Below, piece after piece: positions 28,382 to 36,947 of a stretch of 64,000 nucleotides of DNA. The DNA lies in assembly GCA_963767645.1 (NCBI GenBank), contig CAVYEW010000018.1:558001-622000 (forward strand). Reading direction: 5' to 3'. The DNA comes from DATFDN01 sp963767645 (GTDB lineage Bacteria; Pseudomonadota; Alphaproteobacteria; Acetobacterales; Acetobacteraceae). The notes under the pieces were generated by a model. It made no database searches, was not told the origin of the DNA, and worked only from the letters and a program-made list of their open reading frames with translations. Each line of letters begins with the position of its first letter. Position 1 is the first letter of the stretch. A program made the position numbers and the translations under genes.

Positions 28382-28744
28382 TCAGTCCCCGCGGCGGCGG
28401 GAGCGGCGGAGCTGGCCGAGGAGAAAGGTGGCAATCGGACCCGTGAGCGCGGCCAGGGAGAGGCTGCGCTGCGCGCTGTCGAGGGCACGGCGGCGGACTT
28501 CCAGCGCCTCTAGCGAGACGCGGTCCTCGCCGCCGCGCATCAGGGCCATGCCCAGCAGCACCACGACCACCAGCAGGTTGCCGCCCAGCGCCACCAACGC
28601 GGCCTCCTCGGGCTGGAAGTGCTTGGCCACGTAGCTCCAGAAGGCCACCTCCAGGAAACCGAGGCAGGCGAGCAGGAACGGCACCGCCATTATGGCCAGG
28701 ACGATCTGGACCACGATCCGGCGCACGCGCCGCTTCAGCCTCAC
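28382..28744 (-). CDS. Small membrane protein, phage-holin-like (YqjE/holin-X type)
   Basis: A 120-residue protein with two hydrophobic spans (about residues 10-35 and 48-68), separated by FWSYVAKHFQPEE, and a basic C-terminus. The architecture and the adjacent DUF883 gene match the YqjD-YqjE pair of small inner-membrane proteins. The start is a GTG at 28742-28744 with GGAGGGA upstream. The role is unknown; it is unlikely to be a lysis holin because no phage genes are near. Confidence 0.65.
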   Translation of the reverse strand: MRLKRRVRRIVVQIVLAIMAVPFLLACLGFLEVAFWSYVAKHFQPEEAALVALGGNLLVVVVLLGMALMRGGEDRVSLEALEVRRRALDSAQRSLSLAALTGPIATFLLGQLRRSRRRGD

Positions 28745-28791
28745 TCCCTCCGCCTGGGCGGCAATCTGGGCGAAGCGAACCGGCCGCGCCG

Positions 28792-29043
28792 TCAGCGGAG
28801 CACCCGTGCGGCCAGGAATCCGATCGCCCCGGCGACCAGCACGGCCATGATCGGCTGTTGCCTCACCCGCCCGGACACCGCCTCGGCCTGGTGGCGCGCC
28901 GCGCCCATCGCAGATTCGGCGCGGCCGGCGGCGTCAGCGAGGGCGGGCGTGACGCGCTCGCGCATCAGCGTCTCGACCTGGGCGCGCAGCTTGGCGACCT
29001 GCTCGGTCACGTCTTCCGCGTTCGGCATCGATTTTCCGGCCAT
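28792..29043 (-). CDS. DUF883/YqjD-ElaB-like membrane-anchored protein
   Basis: An 83-residue protein: a long amphipathic helix (EDVTEQVAKLRAQVETLMRE onward) followed by a C-terminal membrane anchor IMAVLVAGAIGFLAARVL. This is the layout of the YqjD/ElaB family, whose E. coli members are tail-anchored and associate with ribosomes in stationary phase. The start at 29043 is the ATG that opens the helix. It lies 47 bases upstream of the holin-like gene on the same strand. Confidence 0.75.
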   Translation of the reverse strand: MAGKSMPNAEDVTEQVAKLRAQVETLMRERVTPALADAAGRAESAMGAARHQAEAVSGRVRQQPIMAVLVAGAIGFLAARVLR

Positions 29044-29153
29044 CTCTGCTCGTTCCTTACGCTTCTGGTCCGCTGGTCCAGAGTTAGGGGTGCGCCGCCG
29101 CCATTTCGAGCAAGCGGCAATCACGCCAGCGTGGGAACGACCGGCCGCTTGCG

Positions 29154-29867
29154 TCAGTAGCGGCGCATCAGTGCCACCAGCCGACCCTGCACCTTGACGC
29201 GCTCGGCAGGGAAGATGCGGGTCTCGTGGCGCTGGTTGGCAGGTTCGAGGGCGACGGAGTTGCCGCGGCGGCGGAGGCGCTTGAGCGTCACCTCCTCCTC
29301 GTCCACCAAGGCGACGACCACCTGCCCGTTATCCGCGGTCTCGCCCCTTCGGATGATGACCGTGTCGCCGTCCAGGATACCCGCCTCGATCATCGAATCT
29401 CCCGCAACTTCAAGAGCGTAGTGCTCCCCGGAGCCGATCATCGCGAGGGGGACCTCGATCTGGGAGCTGTTGTCGCGCAGCGCCTCGATCGGCAGACCGG
29501 CGGCGATGCGGCCATAGAGCGGGAGCTGGATCGCCGCCGCCTCCTCCGCGGCCCGCACGCCCGGCAGCTTCGGGCTGAAATCGCCGCGGATCACATTCGG
29601 CGCGAAGCCGCTGCCAGAAGCCTCCGGTTCCACGGCCGAGCGCGGCTGCTGATCGTCGGGCAGACGAACCACCTCCAGCGCGCGCGCCCGATGATGGCGA
29701 CGGCGCAGGAAGCCGCGTTCCTCAAGCGCCGAGATCAGGCGGTGGATGCCGGACTTGGATTTAAGGTCGAGGGCTTCCTTCATTTCCTCGAACGAGGGGG
29801 AGAAGCCGGTCTGCTTCAGATACCGGTCGATGAAGACGAGCAGTTCATGTTGCTTGCGGGTCAGCAT
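29154..29867 (-). CDS. lexA: SOS repressor LexA
   Basis: A 237-residue LexA. The N-terminal winged helix includes FEEMKEALDLKSKSGIHRLI; the C-terminal S24 peptidase half has the catalytic Ser158 (GDSMIEAG) and Lys196 (EVTLKRL), and the self-cleavage pair A123-G124 in GRIAAGLP. On DNA damage, RecA filaments trigger cleavage and derepress repair genes. A GTTC-N7-GTTC operator lies 67-81 bases upstream, so lexA regulates itself. It is the last gene of a same-strand row with moeA and the trp genes but appears to have this promoter of its own. Confidence 0.96.
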   Translation of the reverse strand: MLTRKQHELLVFIDRYLKQTGFSPSFEEMKEALDLKSKSGIHRLISALEERGFLRRRHHRARALEVVRLPDDQQPRSAVEPEASGSGFAPNVIRGDFSPKLPGVRAAEEAAAIQLPLYGRIAAGLPIEALRDNSSQIEVPLAMIGSGEHYALEVAGDSMIEAGILDGDTVIIRRGETADNGQVVVALVDEEEVTLKRLRRRGNSVALEPANQRHETRIFPAERVKVQGRLVALMRRY

Positions 29868-29933
29868 GGAGTGAATTCCCCTGGCCGGCCGGAGAATCGC
29901 GAAGGTCGAACGAACAAACCGGCAACTGCCGAT

Positions 29934-29948
29934 GTTCTAGATAGGTTC
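29934..29948 (-). promoter_or_regulatory. LexA operator (SOS box), GTTC-N7-GTTC
   Basis: GTTCTAGATAGGTTC matches exactly the direct-repeat SOS box GTTC-N7-GTTC known for alphaproteobacterial LexA. It is 67 bases upstream of the lexA start, between moeA and lexA, where autorepression is expected. Confidence 0.85.
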
Positions 29949-29973
29949 GCGCGGTCGCGTCAAGCGTTTCGAT

Positions 29974-31179
29974 TCACAATCCAAGCGAATCCAGGCGAAT
30001 GGCCGAAACCTCGGCGCCCGCCGGCAGGGCCGGGGCGTGCGGCGGGCGAAGGATCAGCGCGTCTGCCTGCGCCAAGCGCCGCAGCATCGCCGAGTCCTGC
30101 ACCGGGACCGGGGTCGCCACCAGGCGCCCCGCGCCGTCGCGCGCGAGCGCGGCCCGCAGATGATCGGCGCGCGCATCGTTCGCCGCCACCGGCGCGCCGA
30201 GGAGCGCGGTACTCGTCGGCGGCGGCTCGGGCGGGAGGCCGGACAGGGCGGCGAGCGCCGGGACCAGGAACAGGATCGCGCAGACCAGGGCGGAGACCGG
30301 GTTGCCCGGCAGGCCGAGCACCGGCACCGGCCCGAGCCGGCCGAACATCAACGGCTTGCCCGGCCGCATCGCGATCTTCCAGAAATCCACCTCCAGGCCG
30401 CGCGACGTCAATCCCTCGACCACCAGGTCGTGGTCGCCCACGCTCGCGCCTCCCGTCGTGACCAGCATGTCGGTCCCGCGCGCCGCGTCGGCCACGGCGG
30501 CGATCGCGGCACGGTCGTCGCGGACGACCGGCAATACGACCGCCTGCCCGCCGGCGGCGCGGATCAGCGCGGCGAGCGCGTGCGAGTTGGAGCTGACGAT
30601 GCCGCCCGGAGGGATCGGCTCGCCCGGCATGGCGATCTCGTCACCGGTCGCCAGCACGCCAATGCGCGGGCGGCGATGCACGGCGACCCAGGGATGGTTG
30701 GCGGCGGCGGCGAGCCCTACGTCCCGCGCGCCGAGGCGCCGGCCCGCCGACAGCACGGTGTCGCCCTTGGCGAAGTCCTGGCCGGCGCGGCGGATGTGCC
30801 GGCCGGGCCGCGCGGCCTCGTTGACCCGCACACGCTCCGCCTCGCGGCTCGCGTCCTCCTGCAGCAGGACCGCGTCGGCGCCTTCGGGCACCAGGCTGCC
30901 GGTGAACAGGCGCACCGCTTGGCCCGGCCCGACCGTGCCGGCAAAGGGGTGCCCCGCCGGCGCCTCGCCGATCACCTCTAGCACCGCGCCCACCGTTGCG
31001 TCGGCGGCGCGCAGCGCATAGCCGTCCATCGCCGAGACATCGGCCGGCGGCTGCGTCAGACGGGCGACGACCGGTGCGGCCGTCACCCGTCCCCAGGAAT
31101 CGGCCAGGGCGACGATCTCGGCCGGGAGCGGGTGCAGATCGGCCAGAATCCGGTGTCGGGCTTCCTCGACGCTGAGCAT
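29974..31179 (-). CDS. moeA: Molybdopterin molybdotransferase MoeA
   Basis: A 401-residue MoeA that inserts molybdate into adenylated molybdopterin. Seen are the N-terminal segment SAMDGYALRAAD, the MoCF-binding fold core with TTGGASVGDHDLV and MRPGKPLMFG, and GLPGNPVSALV, all hallmark motifs. The start at 31179 begins the aligned region; the frame upstream is overlap with moaC. It lies five bases after moaC. Confidence 0.95.
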   Translation of the reverse strand: MLSVEEARHRILADLHPLPAEIVALADSWGRVTAAPVVARLTQPPADVSAMDGYALRAADATVGAVLEVIGEAPAGHPFAGTVGPGQAVRLFTGSLVPEGADAVLLQEDASREAERVRVNEAARPGRHIRRAGQDFAKGDTVLSAGRRLGARDVGLAAAANHPWVAVHRRPRIGVLATGDEIAMPGEPIPPGGIVSSNSHALAALIRAAGGQAVVLPVVRDDRAAIAAVADAARGTDMLVTTGGASVGDHDLVVEGLTSRGLEVDFWKIAMRPGKPLMFGRLGPVPVLGLPGNPVSALVCAILFLVPALAALSGLPPEPPPTSTALLGAPVAANDARADHLRAALARDGAGRLVATPVPVQDSAMLRRLAQADALILRPPHAPALPAGAEVSAIRLDSLGL

Positions 31180-31183
31180 GGGG

Positions 31184-31657
31184 TCAATCCTGCCGGAACT
31201 CGCCCGACTTGCCGCCGTCCTTGTAGGTGACGCGCACCGCCTCGATCCGCATCCCGCGATCCACTGCCTTGCACATATCATAGACGGTCAAGGCGGCGAC
31301 CGAGGCCGCGGTGAGCGCCTCCATCTCCACCCCGGTCTGGCCGGTGGTGCGCACCGTCGCCTCGATCTCCACCGCCGCCTCGGCCTCATCGGGCGCGAGG
31401 TCCACGGAGACGGCGGCGATCGGCAGGGGGTGGCAGAGCGGGATCAGCTCGGCGGTGCGCTTGGCCGCCATGATGCCGGCCAGGCGCGCGACCGCGAGCA
31501 CGTCGCCCTTCTTGGCCTTGCCCTCGCGGATCAGCGCCAAAGTCGCTTTCTGCATCACCACGCGCGCCCGCGCGGTCGCGCGCCGAGCCGTCGTGGGCTT
31601 GCCCGAGACATCGACCATCGCGGCGTTGCCGCGCGCGTCGAAGTGGGTCAGGCTCAC
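31184..31657 (-). CDS. moaC: Cyclic pyranopterin monophosphate synthase MoaC
   Basis: A 157-residue MoaC, which with MoaA turns GTP into cyclic pyranopterin monophosphate in molybdenum cofactor synthesis. Signature segments are ELIPLCHPLPI, GVEMEALTAASVAALTVYDMCKAVD and the catalytic-type Lys in YKDGGKSGEF. Its start overlaps the trpC end by four bases, so trpC and moaC are translationally coupled. Confidence 0.95.
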   Translation of the reverse strand: MSLTHFDARGNAAMVDVSGKPTTARRATARARVVMQKATLALIREGKAKKGDVLAVARLAGIMAAKRTAELIPLCHPLPIAAVSVDLAPDEAEAAVEIEATVRTTGQTGVEMEALTAASVAALTVYDMCKAVDRGMRIEAVRVTYKDGGKSGEFRQD

Positions 31658-32502
31658 GCCGCGAACGCCCCGAGGGCATCGCCGGCGAGTAGCTCGCGGA
31701 CCGCGGCGCCGACGTCCGGCTGACGCATCAGCCCCTCGCCCACCAGGAACGAGAGCGAGCCGGCCCTGGCCAAGCGCCGGAGGTCCGCGTTGGTGCGCAT
31801 GCCGCTCTCCGAGATCAGGAAGCGGTCGGGCGGGACCAGCGGCGCCAGCCGTTCCGTGGTCGCAAGATCGGTCTCCAGCGTCTTGAGATTGCGGTTATTG
31901 ATGCCGATGAACTGGGTCTGCAGCCCGAGCGCGCGTTGCAGCTCCCGCTCGTTATGCACCTCGGCCATCACGTCCATATCGAGCGACCGGGCGACCTCCT
32001 CCAGCTCGCGGGCGAGGTCATCGGACAAGGCGGCCATGATGAGCAGGATGCAGTCGGCGCCCATGGCCCGGCTCTCGTATACCTGCCAGGGCTCCAGGAT
32101 GAAGTCCTTGCGCAGCACGGGAAGGCTCACGGCTTCGCGGGCGGCGATCAGGTCGCGGTCGCTGCCCTGGAAATTCGGGCCTTCGGTGAGCACCGACAGG
32201 CAGGTCGCACCGCCCTCCTCGTAGGCACGGGCGAGCACGGCGGGATCGAAGTCGGGGCGGATCAGGCCGCCGGAGGGCGACGCCCTCTTGATCTCGGTGA
32301 TGAGCGCATACCGTCCCTGGGCGATGCGCTCCTTGAGCGCACCGCCGAAGCCGCGCGGCGCGTCCGATTGGGCGGCGATGCCCTGGCGCAGCGTGCCGAG
32401 GCTGAGATCGGCCTTGCGCCGCGCCACTTCCGCGCGAGTGGCCGCGCAGATGCGCTCAAGCACGTCCTCGCCGGTGGACCCGGCCATTGCGTCCGCGACC
32501 AT
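31654..32502 (-). CDS. trpC: Indole-3-glycerol phosphate synthase TrpC
   Basis: A 282-residue single-function TrpC that closes the indole ring from carboxyphenylaminodeoxyribulose phosphate. Hallmarks are ITEIKRASPSGGLIR, LRKDFILEPWQVYESRAMGAD, GINNRNLKTLETD and FLISESGM. The ATG at 32502 has AAGGAGG about ten bases upstream; another ATG five codons in is possible. It lies 18 bases after trpD. Confidence 0.95.
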   Translation of the reverse strand: MVADAMAGSTGEDVLERICAATRAEVARRKADLSLGTLRQGIAAQSDAPRGFGGALKERIAQGRYALITEIKRASPSGGLIRPDFDPAVLARAYEEGGATCLSVLTEGPNFQGSDRDLIAAREAVSLPVLRKDFILEPWQVYESRAMGADCILLIMAALSDDLARELEEVARSLDMDVMAEVHNERELQRALGLQTQFIGINNRNLKTLETDLATTERLAPLVPPDRFLISESGMRTNADLRRLARAGSLSFLVGEGLMRQPDVGAAVRELLAGDALGAFAA

Positions 32503-32520
32503 CCTTCTCCCCTCCTTCGT

Positions 32521-33573
32521 TCAACGGGCGGCCGCTGCCGGCGATCCCGCCCCCGAGGCAGCGAGCGCCGTCTCGCGGCGCAGCCGCTCCAGGGCTGCCA
32601 GTGCCGCGCCTGATGCGAGCGTGCGATCGGCCAGCGCGACGCCGTCGCGCAGGTCGCGCGCACGTCCGGCGACAATCAGGGCGGCGGCGGTATTCAGCGC
32701 CACGGTGTCGCGATATGGGTTGCACGCACCTTCCAGCAACGCACGGAGCGCGGCGGCGTTGAAGACGGCGTCTCCGCCCTGGATCGCGGCGACCGGCGCG
32801 CGCGCGAAGCCGGCGTCCTCCGGGGTCAGCGTGAACGCGCGCAGCACGCCGTCCTGAAGCTCGACCACGTGGTTCTCGCCGGCGACGGTCAGCTCGTCGA
32901 GGCCTTGGCCGTGGACGACCCAGGCACGGTCGGCGCCCAGCCGGCCCAGCGTCTCGGCCATCGGCCGGGTCCAGGCGGGATCGAAGACGCCGGTGAGCTG
33001 GCGCCGCACCCGAGCCGGGTTGGCGAGCGGGCCGAGCAGGTTGAAGATCGTGCGCGTGCCAAGCTCGACCCGCGGGCCCGCGGCGTGGCGTATCGAGGGA
33101 TGGTGGAGGGGCGCGAACAGGAAGGCGCAGCCGGCGGCGCGGAGGATCGCGGGCAACCGGTCCAGCGGCACGTCCACGATGACCCCCAGCGCAGCCAGCA
33201 CGTCGGCCCCGCCAGTGCGCGAGGACAGGGCCCGGTTGCCGTGCTTGGCGACGGGAACCCCGCTTCCCGCCAGCACCAAGGCGACGGCGGTGGAGACGTT
33301 CAGCGTGCCGGCATTGTCGCCGCCGGTGCCACAGACATCGATCGCATCTTCCGGCGCCGCGACCGCGCTCATTCGCGCGCGCATGGCCCGCACCGCGCCG
33401 GTGAGCTCGGCCACGGTCTCGCCGCGCACCCGCATAGCCATCAGCAGCGCGCCGATCTGCGCGGGCGTGGCCTCGCCCGACATGATGATCTCGAACGCCG
33501 CTTCCGCCTCCGCCTCGGTGAGCGTTGCACCGGCGGCAAGCCGGGCGAGTGCGGGCTTGAGATTGCTGGACAC
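32521..33573 (-). CDS. trpD: Anthranilate phosphoribosyltransferase TrpD
   Basis: A 350-residue TrpD that joins anthranilate to PRPP. Seen are the PRPP-site CGTGGDNAGTLNVSTA, VAKHGNRALSSRTGGADVL and FNLLGPLANPARV, all in the expected order and spacing. It lies six bases after trpG, and length is normal for the family. Confidence 0.96.
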   Translation of the reverse strand: MSSNLKPALARLAAGATLTEAEAEAAFEIIMSGEATPAQIGALLMAMRVRGETVAELTGAVRAMRARMSAVAAPEDAIDVCGTGGDNAGTLNVSTAVALVLAGSGVPVAKHGNRALSSRTGGADVLAALGVIVDVPLDRLPAILRAAGCAFLFAPLHHPSIRHAAGPRVELGTRTIFNLLGPLANPARVRRQLTGVFDPAWTRPMAETLGRLGADRAWVVHGQGLDELTVAGENHVVELQDGVLRAFTLTPEDAGFARAPVAAIQGGDAVFNAAALRALLEGACNPYRDTVALNTAAALIVAGRARDLRDGVALADRTLASGAALAALERLRRETALAASGAGSPAAAAR

Positions 33574-33579
33574 GCAGGC

Positions 33580-34182
33580 TCAGGCCGCGGCGCGCGCAAC
33601 GCCCTGGTTATCGCCCCGAGCAATGCGCAGGAAATTGGCCAGGATGGCGTGGCCGTGCTCGCTGGCGATGCTCTCGGGATGAAATTGCACCCCGAACACC
33701 GGCAAGACGCGATGCCGCAGGGCCATCACCAGCCCGTCCTCGGTCCAGGCGTTCGCGACCAGGCACTCGGGCAGGCCTTCCCGAACAACGATCAGGCTGT
33801 GGTAGCGGGTTGCTGCGAAGGGGGAAGGCAGGCCCGCCAGCAGGTCGGTGCCATCATGGAAGACGCGGCTGGTCTTGCCGTGCATGGGCGCGGGCGCCCG
33901 CGCCACGACGCCGCCGAATGCCTGACCGATCGCCTGATGGCCGAGGCAGACGCCGAGCAAGGGAACGCGCCCGGCGCTCGCCGCGATCAGCTCGAGACAG
34001 ATCCCCGCCTCGTTCGGGGTGCATGGTCCGGGGGACAGCACGATCGCCTCCGGCCCGCGGGCGAGGGCAGCCTCGACGGTGATCCGGTCGTTGCGCACCA
34101 CCTCGCATCGCGCGTCGAGATCGCCCAGGAAATGCACGAGGTTGAAGGTGAAGCTGTCATAGTTGTCGATCAGCAGGATCAT
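33580..34182 (-). CDS. trpG: Anthranilate synthase glutamine amidotransferase TrpG
   Basis: A 200-residue class I glutamine amidotransferase that feeds ammonia to TrpE, and often also to PabB. It starts MILLIDNYDSFTFNLVHFL, has the nucleophile Cys in LLGVCLGHQAIG and the His-Glu pair in FGVQFHPESI. The start at 34182 is fixed by this N-terminus; the longer frame is unsupported. The synthase subunit trpE is not in the window. It is first in the trpG-trpD-trpC-moaC-moeA row. Confidence 0.94.
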   Translation of the reverse strand: MILLIDNYDSFTFNLVHFLGDLDARCEVVRNDRITVEAALARGPEAIVLSPGPCTPNEAGICLELIAASAGRVPLLGVCLGHQAIGQAFGGVVARAPAPMHGKTSRVFHDGTDLLAGLPSPFAATRYHSLIVVREGLPECLVANAWTEDGLVMALRHRVLPVFGVQFHPESIASEHGHAILANFLRIARGDNQGVARAAA

Positions 34183-34250
34183 GGCGGCATCCTGCGCGCG
34201 ACGGCTTGCGGGTGGCAAGAGCCGGCGTTCGTCGTGTGCTGGTCGGGGCA

Positions 34251-35444
34251 TCACGCGGCCTCATCCGATTGCAGCCCGAGCAAAAGGGCGGCCGGCTTCA
34301 TGGTCCATCCCTGGATGGCGACGGACACGATCACGACCACGAATACGACATTGAACAATACCCGTCCGGTCCTGACGCCGGTGAGCAGCGGGATGACGGT
34401 CAGGAAGATCGGCACCGCGCCGCGCAGTCCCGCCCAGGCGACGAACGTCGCCTCGCGGACGGTCCAGCGGAACGGGAGCAGACATGCCATGACCCCGACC
34501 GGCCGGGCGATCAGGATCAGCACCGCAGACACGGCAAGGGCGGGCAGGACAACCGGCGGCAATTCGTGCGGCGTGACGAGCAGGCCAAGCATGAGAAACA
34601 AGGCTATCTGCGCCAGCCAGCCGAGCGTGCCGAAGAAGCGCGTAACCGGCTGCCTGGCCGGGTGCTCGTGGTTGCCGACGATCACGCCGGCCAGATAGAC
34701 GGCCAGGAATCCACTGGCGCCGAGCACCTGCGCGCCGCCGAAGCTGGCAAGCGCGCCGCCGACGGCGAGCACCGGAGCCACCGAGCGCTCCATGCGCAAC
34801 CAGCGGAACAGCCAGAGCAGGGCGTAGCCGCTGGCCAGGCCGATGATTGCGCCGCCGCCCATCTCCTCCAGGAACAGCTGCGCGGCGTGGGCGGCGCCCA
34901 GCCCCTCGGGCGTTGTCAATAGTGCGACCAGCCCGATCGTCAGGAACACACTCATCGGGTCGTTCAGCCCGGATTCGACCTCGAGCGCCGCCGTCACGCG
35001 GGACGGCACCGCGACGCGCGACAGGCGCAACAGCACGGAGACCGCGGCCGCGTCGGTGGGCGCCGTGACCGCCCCGAGCAGGAACGCCTCGGGCCACGAT
35101 ACCCCGAACAGCAGGGCGGTGGCGGCGCCGACCACGCCGGCGCTGATCGCGACCCCCGCCGTGGCAAGCGCGACCGAGGGCCAGAGCGCCTGTTCGAACA
35201 TGTCGCGCTCGGTGGCGAGGCCGCCCTGGAACAGGATAGCCGCGAGGGCCAGGCTGCCGACCAGGTAGGCGGCGGGGAAGTCGTTGAACACGATGCCCCC
35301 CGGCCCGTCCTCGCCCGCGACCATCCCGACCCCGATGAAGACCAGCAGCAAAGGCGTGCCGATGTGGGCGGAAAGGTGCCCGGCGAAGATGGCGAGCAGG
35401 CAGAGCACGCCCGCGACCAACATGATCTCGTTGCTTGCGGCCAA
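34251..35444 (-). CDS. CPA1-type cation/proton antiporter (NhaP2/CvrA-like)
   Basis: A 397-residue membrane protein with about 12-13 spans. GMVAGEDGPGGIVFND near the start and ESGLNDPMSVFLTIG in the middle are typical of potassium/proton antiporter NhaP2 (CvrA) relatives. The Asp-containing pocket segment ESGLNDP is the ion-exchange site. Many members continue into a cytosolic TrkA_C domain; this one ends right after the last span (LQSDEAA), so it lacks that regulatory part. The exchanged ion, K+ or Na+, is not certain. Confidence 0.88.
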   Translation of the reverse strand: MAASNEIMLVAGVLCLLAIFAGHLSAHIGTPLLLVFIGVGMVAGEDGPGGIVFNDFPAAYLVGSLALAAILFQGGLATERDMFEQALWPSVALATAGVAISAGVVGAATALLFGVSWPEAFLLGAVTAPTDAAAVSVLLRLSRVAVPSRVTAALEVESGLNDPMSVFLTIGLVALLTTPEGLGAAHAAQLFLEEMGGGAIIGLASGYALLWLFRWLRMERSVAPVLAVGGALASFGGAQVLGASGFLAVYLAGVIVGNHEHPARQPVTRFFGTLGWLAQIALFLMLGLLVTPHELPPVVLPALAVSAVLILIARPVGVMACLLPFRWTVREATFVAWAGLRGAVPIFLTVIPLLTGVRTGRVLFNVVFVVVIVSVAIQGWTMKPAALLLGLQSDEAA

Positions 35445-35547
35445 AGCTGTGGCCTCCTCGGCATGTCGTGCGGCGCAGCTTGCCGCTTGCTAACCTGCTT
35501 TCCCAGGCGCAGCATCCGGGATTGGCAAAGATCATGGGAGGCTTGCC

Positions 35548-35982
35548 ATGACGGTCGCCGCTATCCTCCGGCACAAGGGCCGGGAGGTGTTCACCGTTGA
35601 TCCGTCGGCCAAGGTGGCGGAGGTCGCCGATGTGCTCATGCAGAAGGGCATCGGCGCCGTCCTGGTCGTGGACCAATCCAAGCAGCTCCTGGGCGTTGTC
35701 AGCGAGCGCGACATCGTCCGCAGCCTGAATGCGAACGGCGCGGCAACGCTCGAGATGACGGCCGGCCAGCTGATGACGCGGGCGCTGCAGACCGCCTCGC
35801 CGCAGACCACGATAATCGAGGCGATGCGCAAGATGACCGCCGGGCGATTCCGGCACGTCCCGGTGCTGGACAACGGCGAACTGGTCGGGATGGTGAGCAT
35901 CGGCGACGTGGTCAAGGCCCGGATCATGGAGCAGGACGAGGAGGTGGACAGCCTCAAGGCCTACATCGCCGGCGCGGCGTAG
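35548..35982 (+). CDS. CBS-pair domain protein
   Basis: A 144-residue protein with two CBS motifs (EVFTVDPSAKVAEVADVLM with VSERDIVRSL; TASPQTTIIEAMRKM with VSIGDVVKARI). It belongs to the common stand-alone class found in alphaproteobacteria and ends with an acidic helix (EQDEEVDSLKAYI). GGGAGG precedes the start. It is divergent from the antiporter. It probably senses adenine nucleotides, though its target is unknown. Confidence 0.87.
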   Translation: MTVAAILRHKGREVFTVDPSAKVAEVADVLMQKGIGAVLVVDQSKQLLGVVSERDIVRSLNANGAATLEMTAGQLMTRALQTASPQTTIIEAMRKMTAGRFRHVPVLDNGELVGMVSIGDVVKARIMEQDEEVDSLKAYIAGAA

Positions 35983-36179
35983 CGTCCAGGCTATAGCCAG
36001 CGTCCTGCGCGCCAGGGGTGGTCGCCGCGCCTTCGCCGACCGGCGCGGACAGCGGGCCCTTCGACTGCATGCGGGAATGTGCCGGAGCCGCGCGCGTCCG
36101 TTCCGTTCTTGCGCGGCGGCGGGGGTTATGCAATCTGGTTATTCACGAGGTTTTCACACGGGAAGGGGGACGTCCGGGG

Positions 36180-36947
36180 GTGTCCGACATCATCCTGGAG
36201 ACGGCCGGACTCACGCGCGAGTTCAGCGGCTTCGTTGCTGTTGATGACGTGTCGCTGAAGATCCGCGCGGGCGACATCCACGCCCTGATCGGACCCAACG
36301 GGGCCGGCAAGACCACCTGCTTCAATCTGCTCACGAAGTTCCTGCAGCCGACGCGCGGGCGCATCGCGTTCAAGGGCAGCGACATCACCCGGCTCAAGCC
36401 GGCGCAGATCGCGCGGCTGGGGCTGGTGCGCAGCTTCCAGATCTCGGCGGTGTTCCCGAAGCTGACGGCGCTCGAGAATGTCCGCCTCGCGCTGCAGCGG
36501 GCACGCGGCAACTCGTTCGACTTCTGGCGGTCGGAGGGAACGCTGCACAGCCTAGACCACCGCGCGCACGAGTTGCTGCACGATGTCGGCCTCCAGGATT
36601 TCATCGATGCCACGGCGGGCCAGCTCGCCTACGGCCAGAAGCGCGCGCTGGAGATCGCCACGACCCTTGCTCTCGATCCGGAGATGCTGCTGCTCGACGA
36701 GCCTACGGCCGGCATGACGCATTCCGACGTCGATCGCGTGGTCGAGCTGGTCTCGCGCATCCGCGCCGGACGGACGATCCTGATGGTCGAGCACAATCTC
36801 TCGGTGGTGCAGGGGCTGTGCGACCGCATCACCGTGCTGACGCGGGGGCGGGTGCTGTCGGAGGGCGATTACGCCACGGTGTCGCGCAACCCCGAGGTGA
36901 TCGCCGCCTATCTTGGCTCCGAGGCGCCGGAGGTCGAACATGCTTGA
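36180..36947 (+). CDS. livG: Branched-chain amino acid-type ABC ATPase LivG
   Basis: A 255-residue ABC ATPase of the LivG class, which energises import with LivF. Walker A is GPNGAGKTT, the signature is the relaxed LAYGQKRALEIA normal for LivG, and Walker B is LLLDEPTAGM. The GTG at 36180 is preferred as start: it begins the aligned text (VSDIILETAGL) with GGAAGGGGG upstream, while the upstream frame from 36018 is unsupported. It opens the order livG-livF-livH-livM and overlaps livF by eight bases. Confidence 0.92.
   Translation: MSDIILETAGLTREFSGFVAVDDVSLKIRAGDIHALIGPNGAGKTTCFNLLTKFLQPTRGRIAFKGSDITRLKPAQIARLGLVRSFQISAVFPKLTALENVRLALQRARGNSFDFWRSEGTLHSLDHRAHELLHDVGLQDFIDATAGQLAYGQKRALEIATTLALDPEMLLLDEPTAGMTHSDVDRVVELVSRIRAGRTILMVEHNLSVVQGLCDRITVLTRGRVLSEGDYATVSRNPEVIAAYLGSEAPEVEHA

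Noticed and set aside
28382..29043. Prophage lysis genes
   Set aside because: The holin-like protein pairs with a YqjD-like gene and there are no other phage genes, so it is an envelope pair instead.
32869..34698. A 609-residue plus-strand frame across the trp genes
   Set aside because: It is antisense to trpD, trpG and the antiporter, all with clear motifs; composition is Arg/Gly/Ala-rich shadow.
36018..36179. A longer LivG start at 36018
   Set aside because: The added 54 residues have no family similarity, and a GTG with upstream purines at 36180 begins the LivG core.
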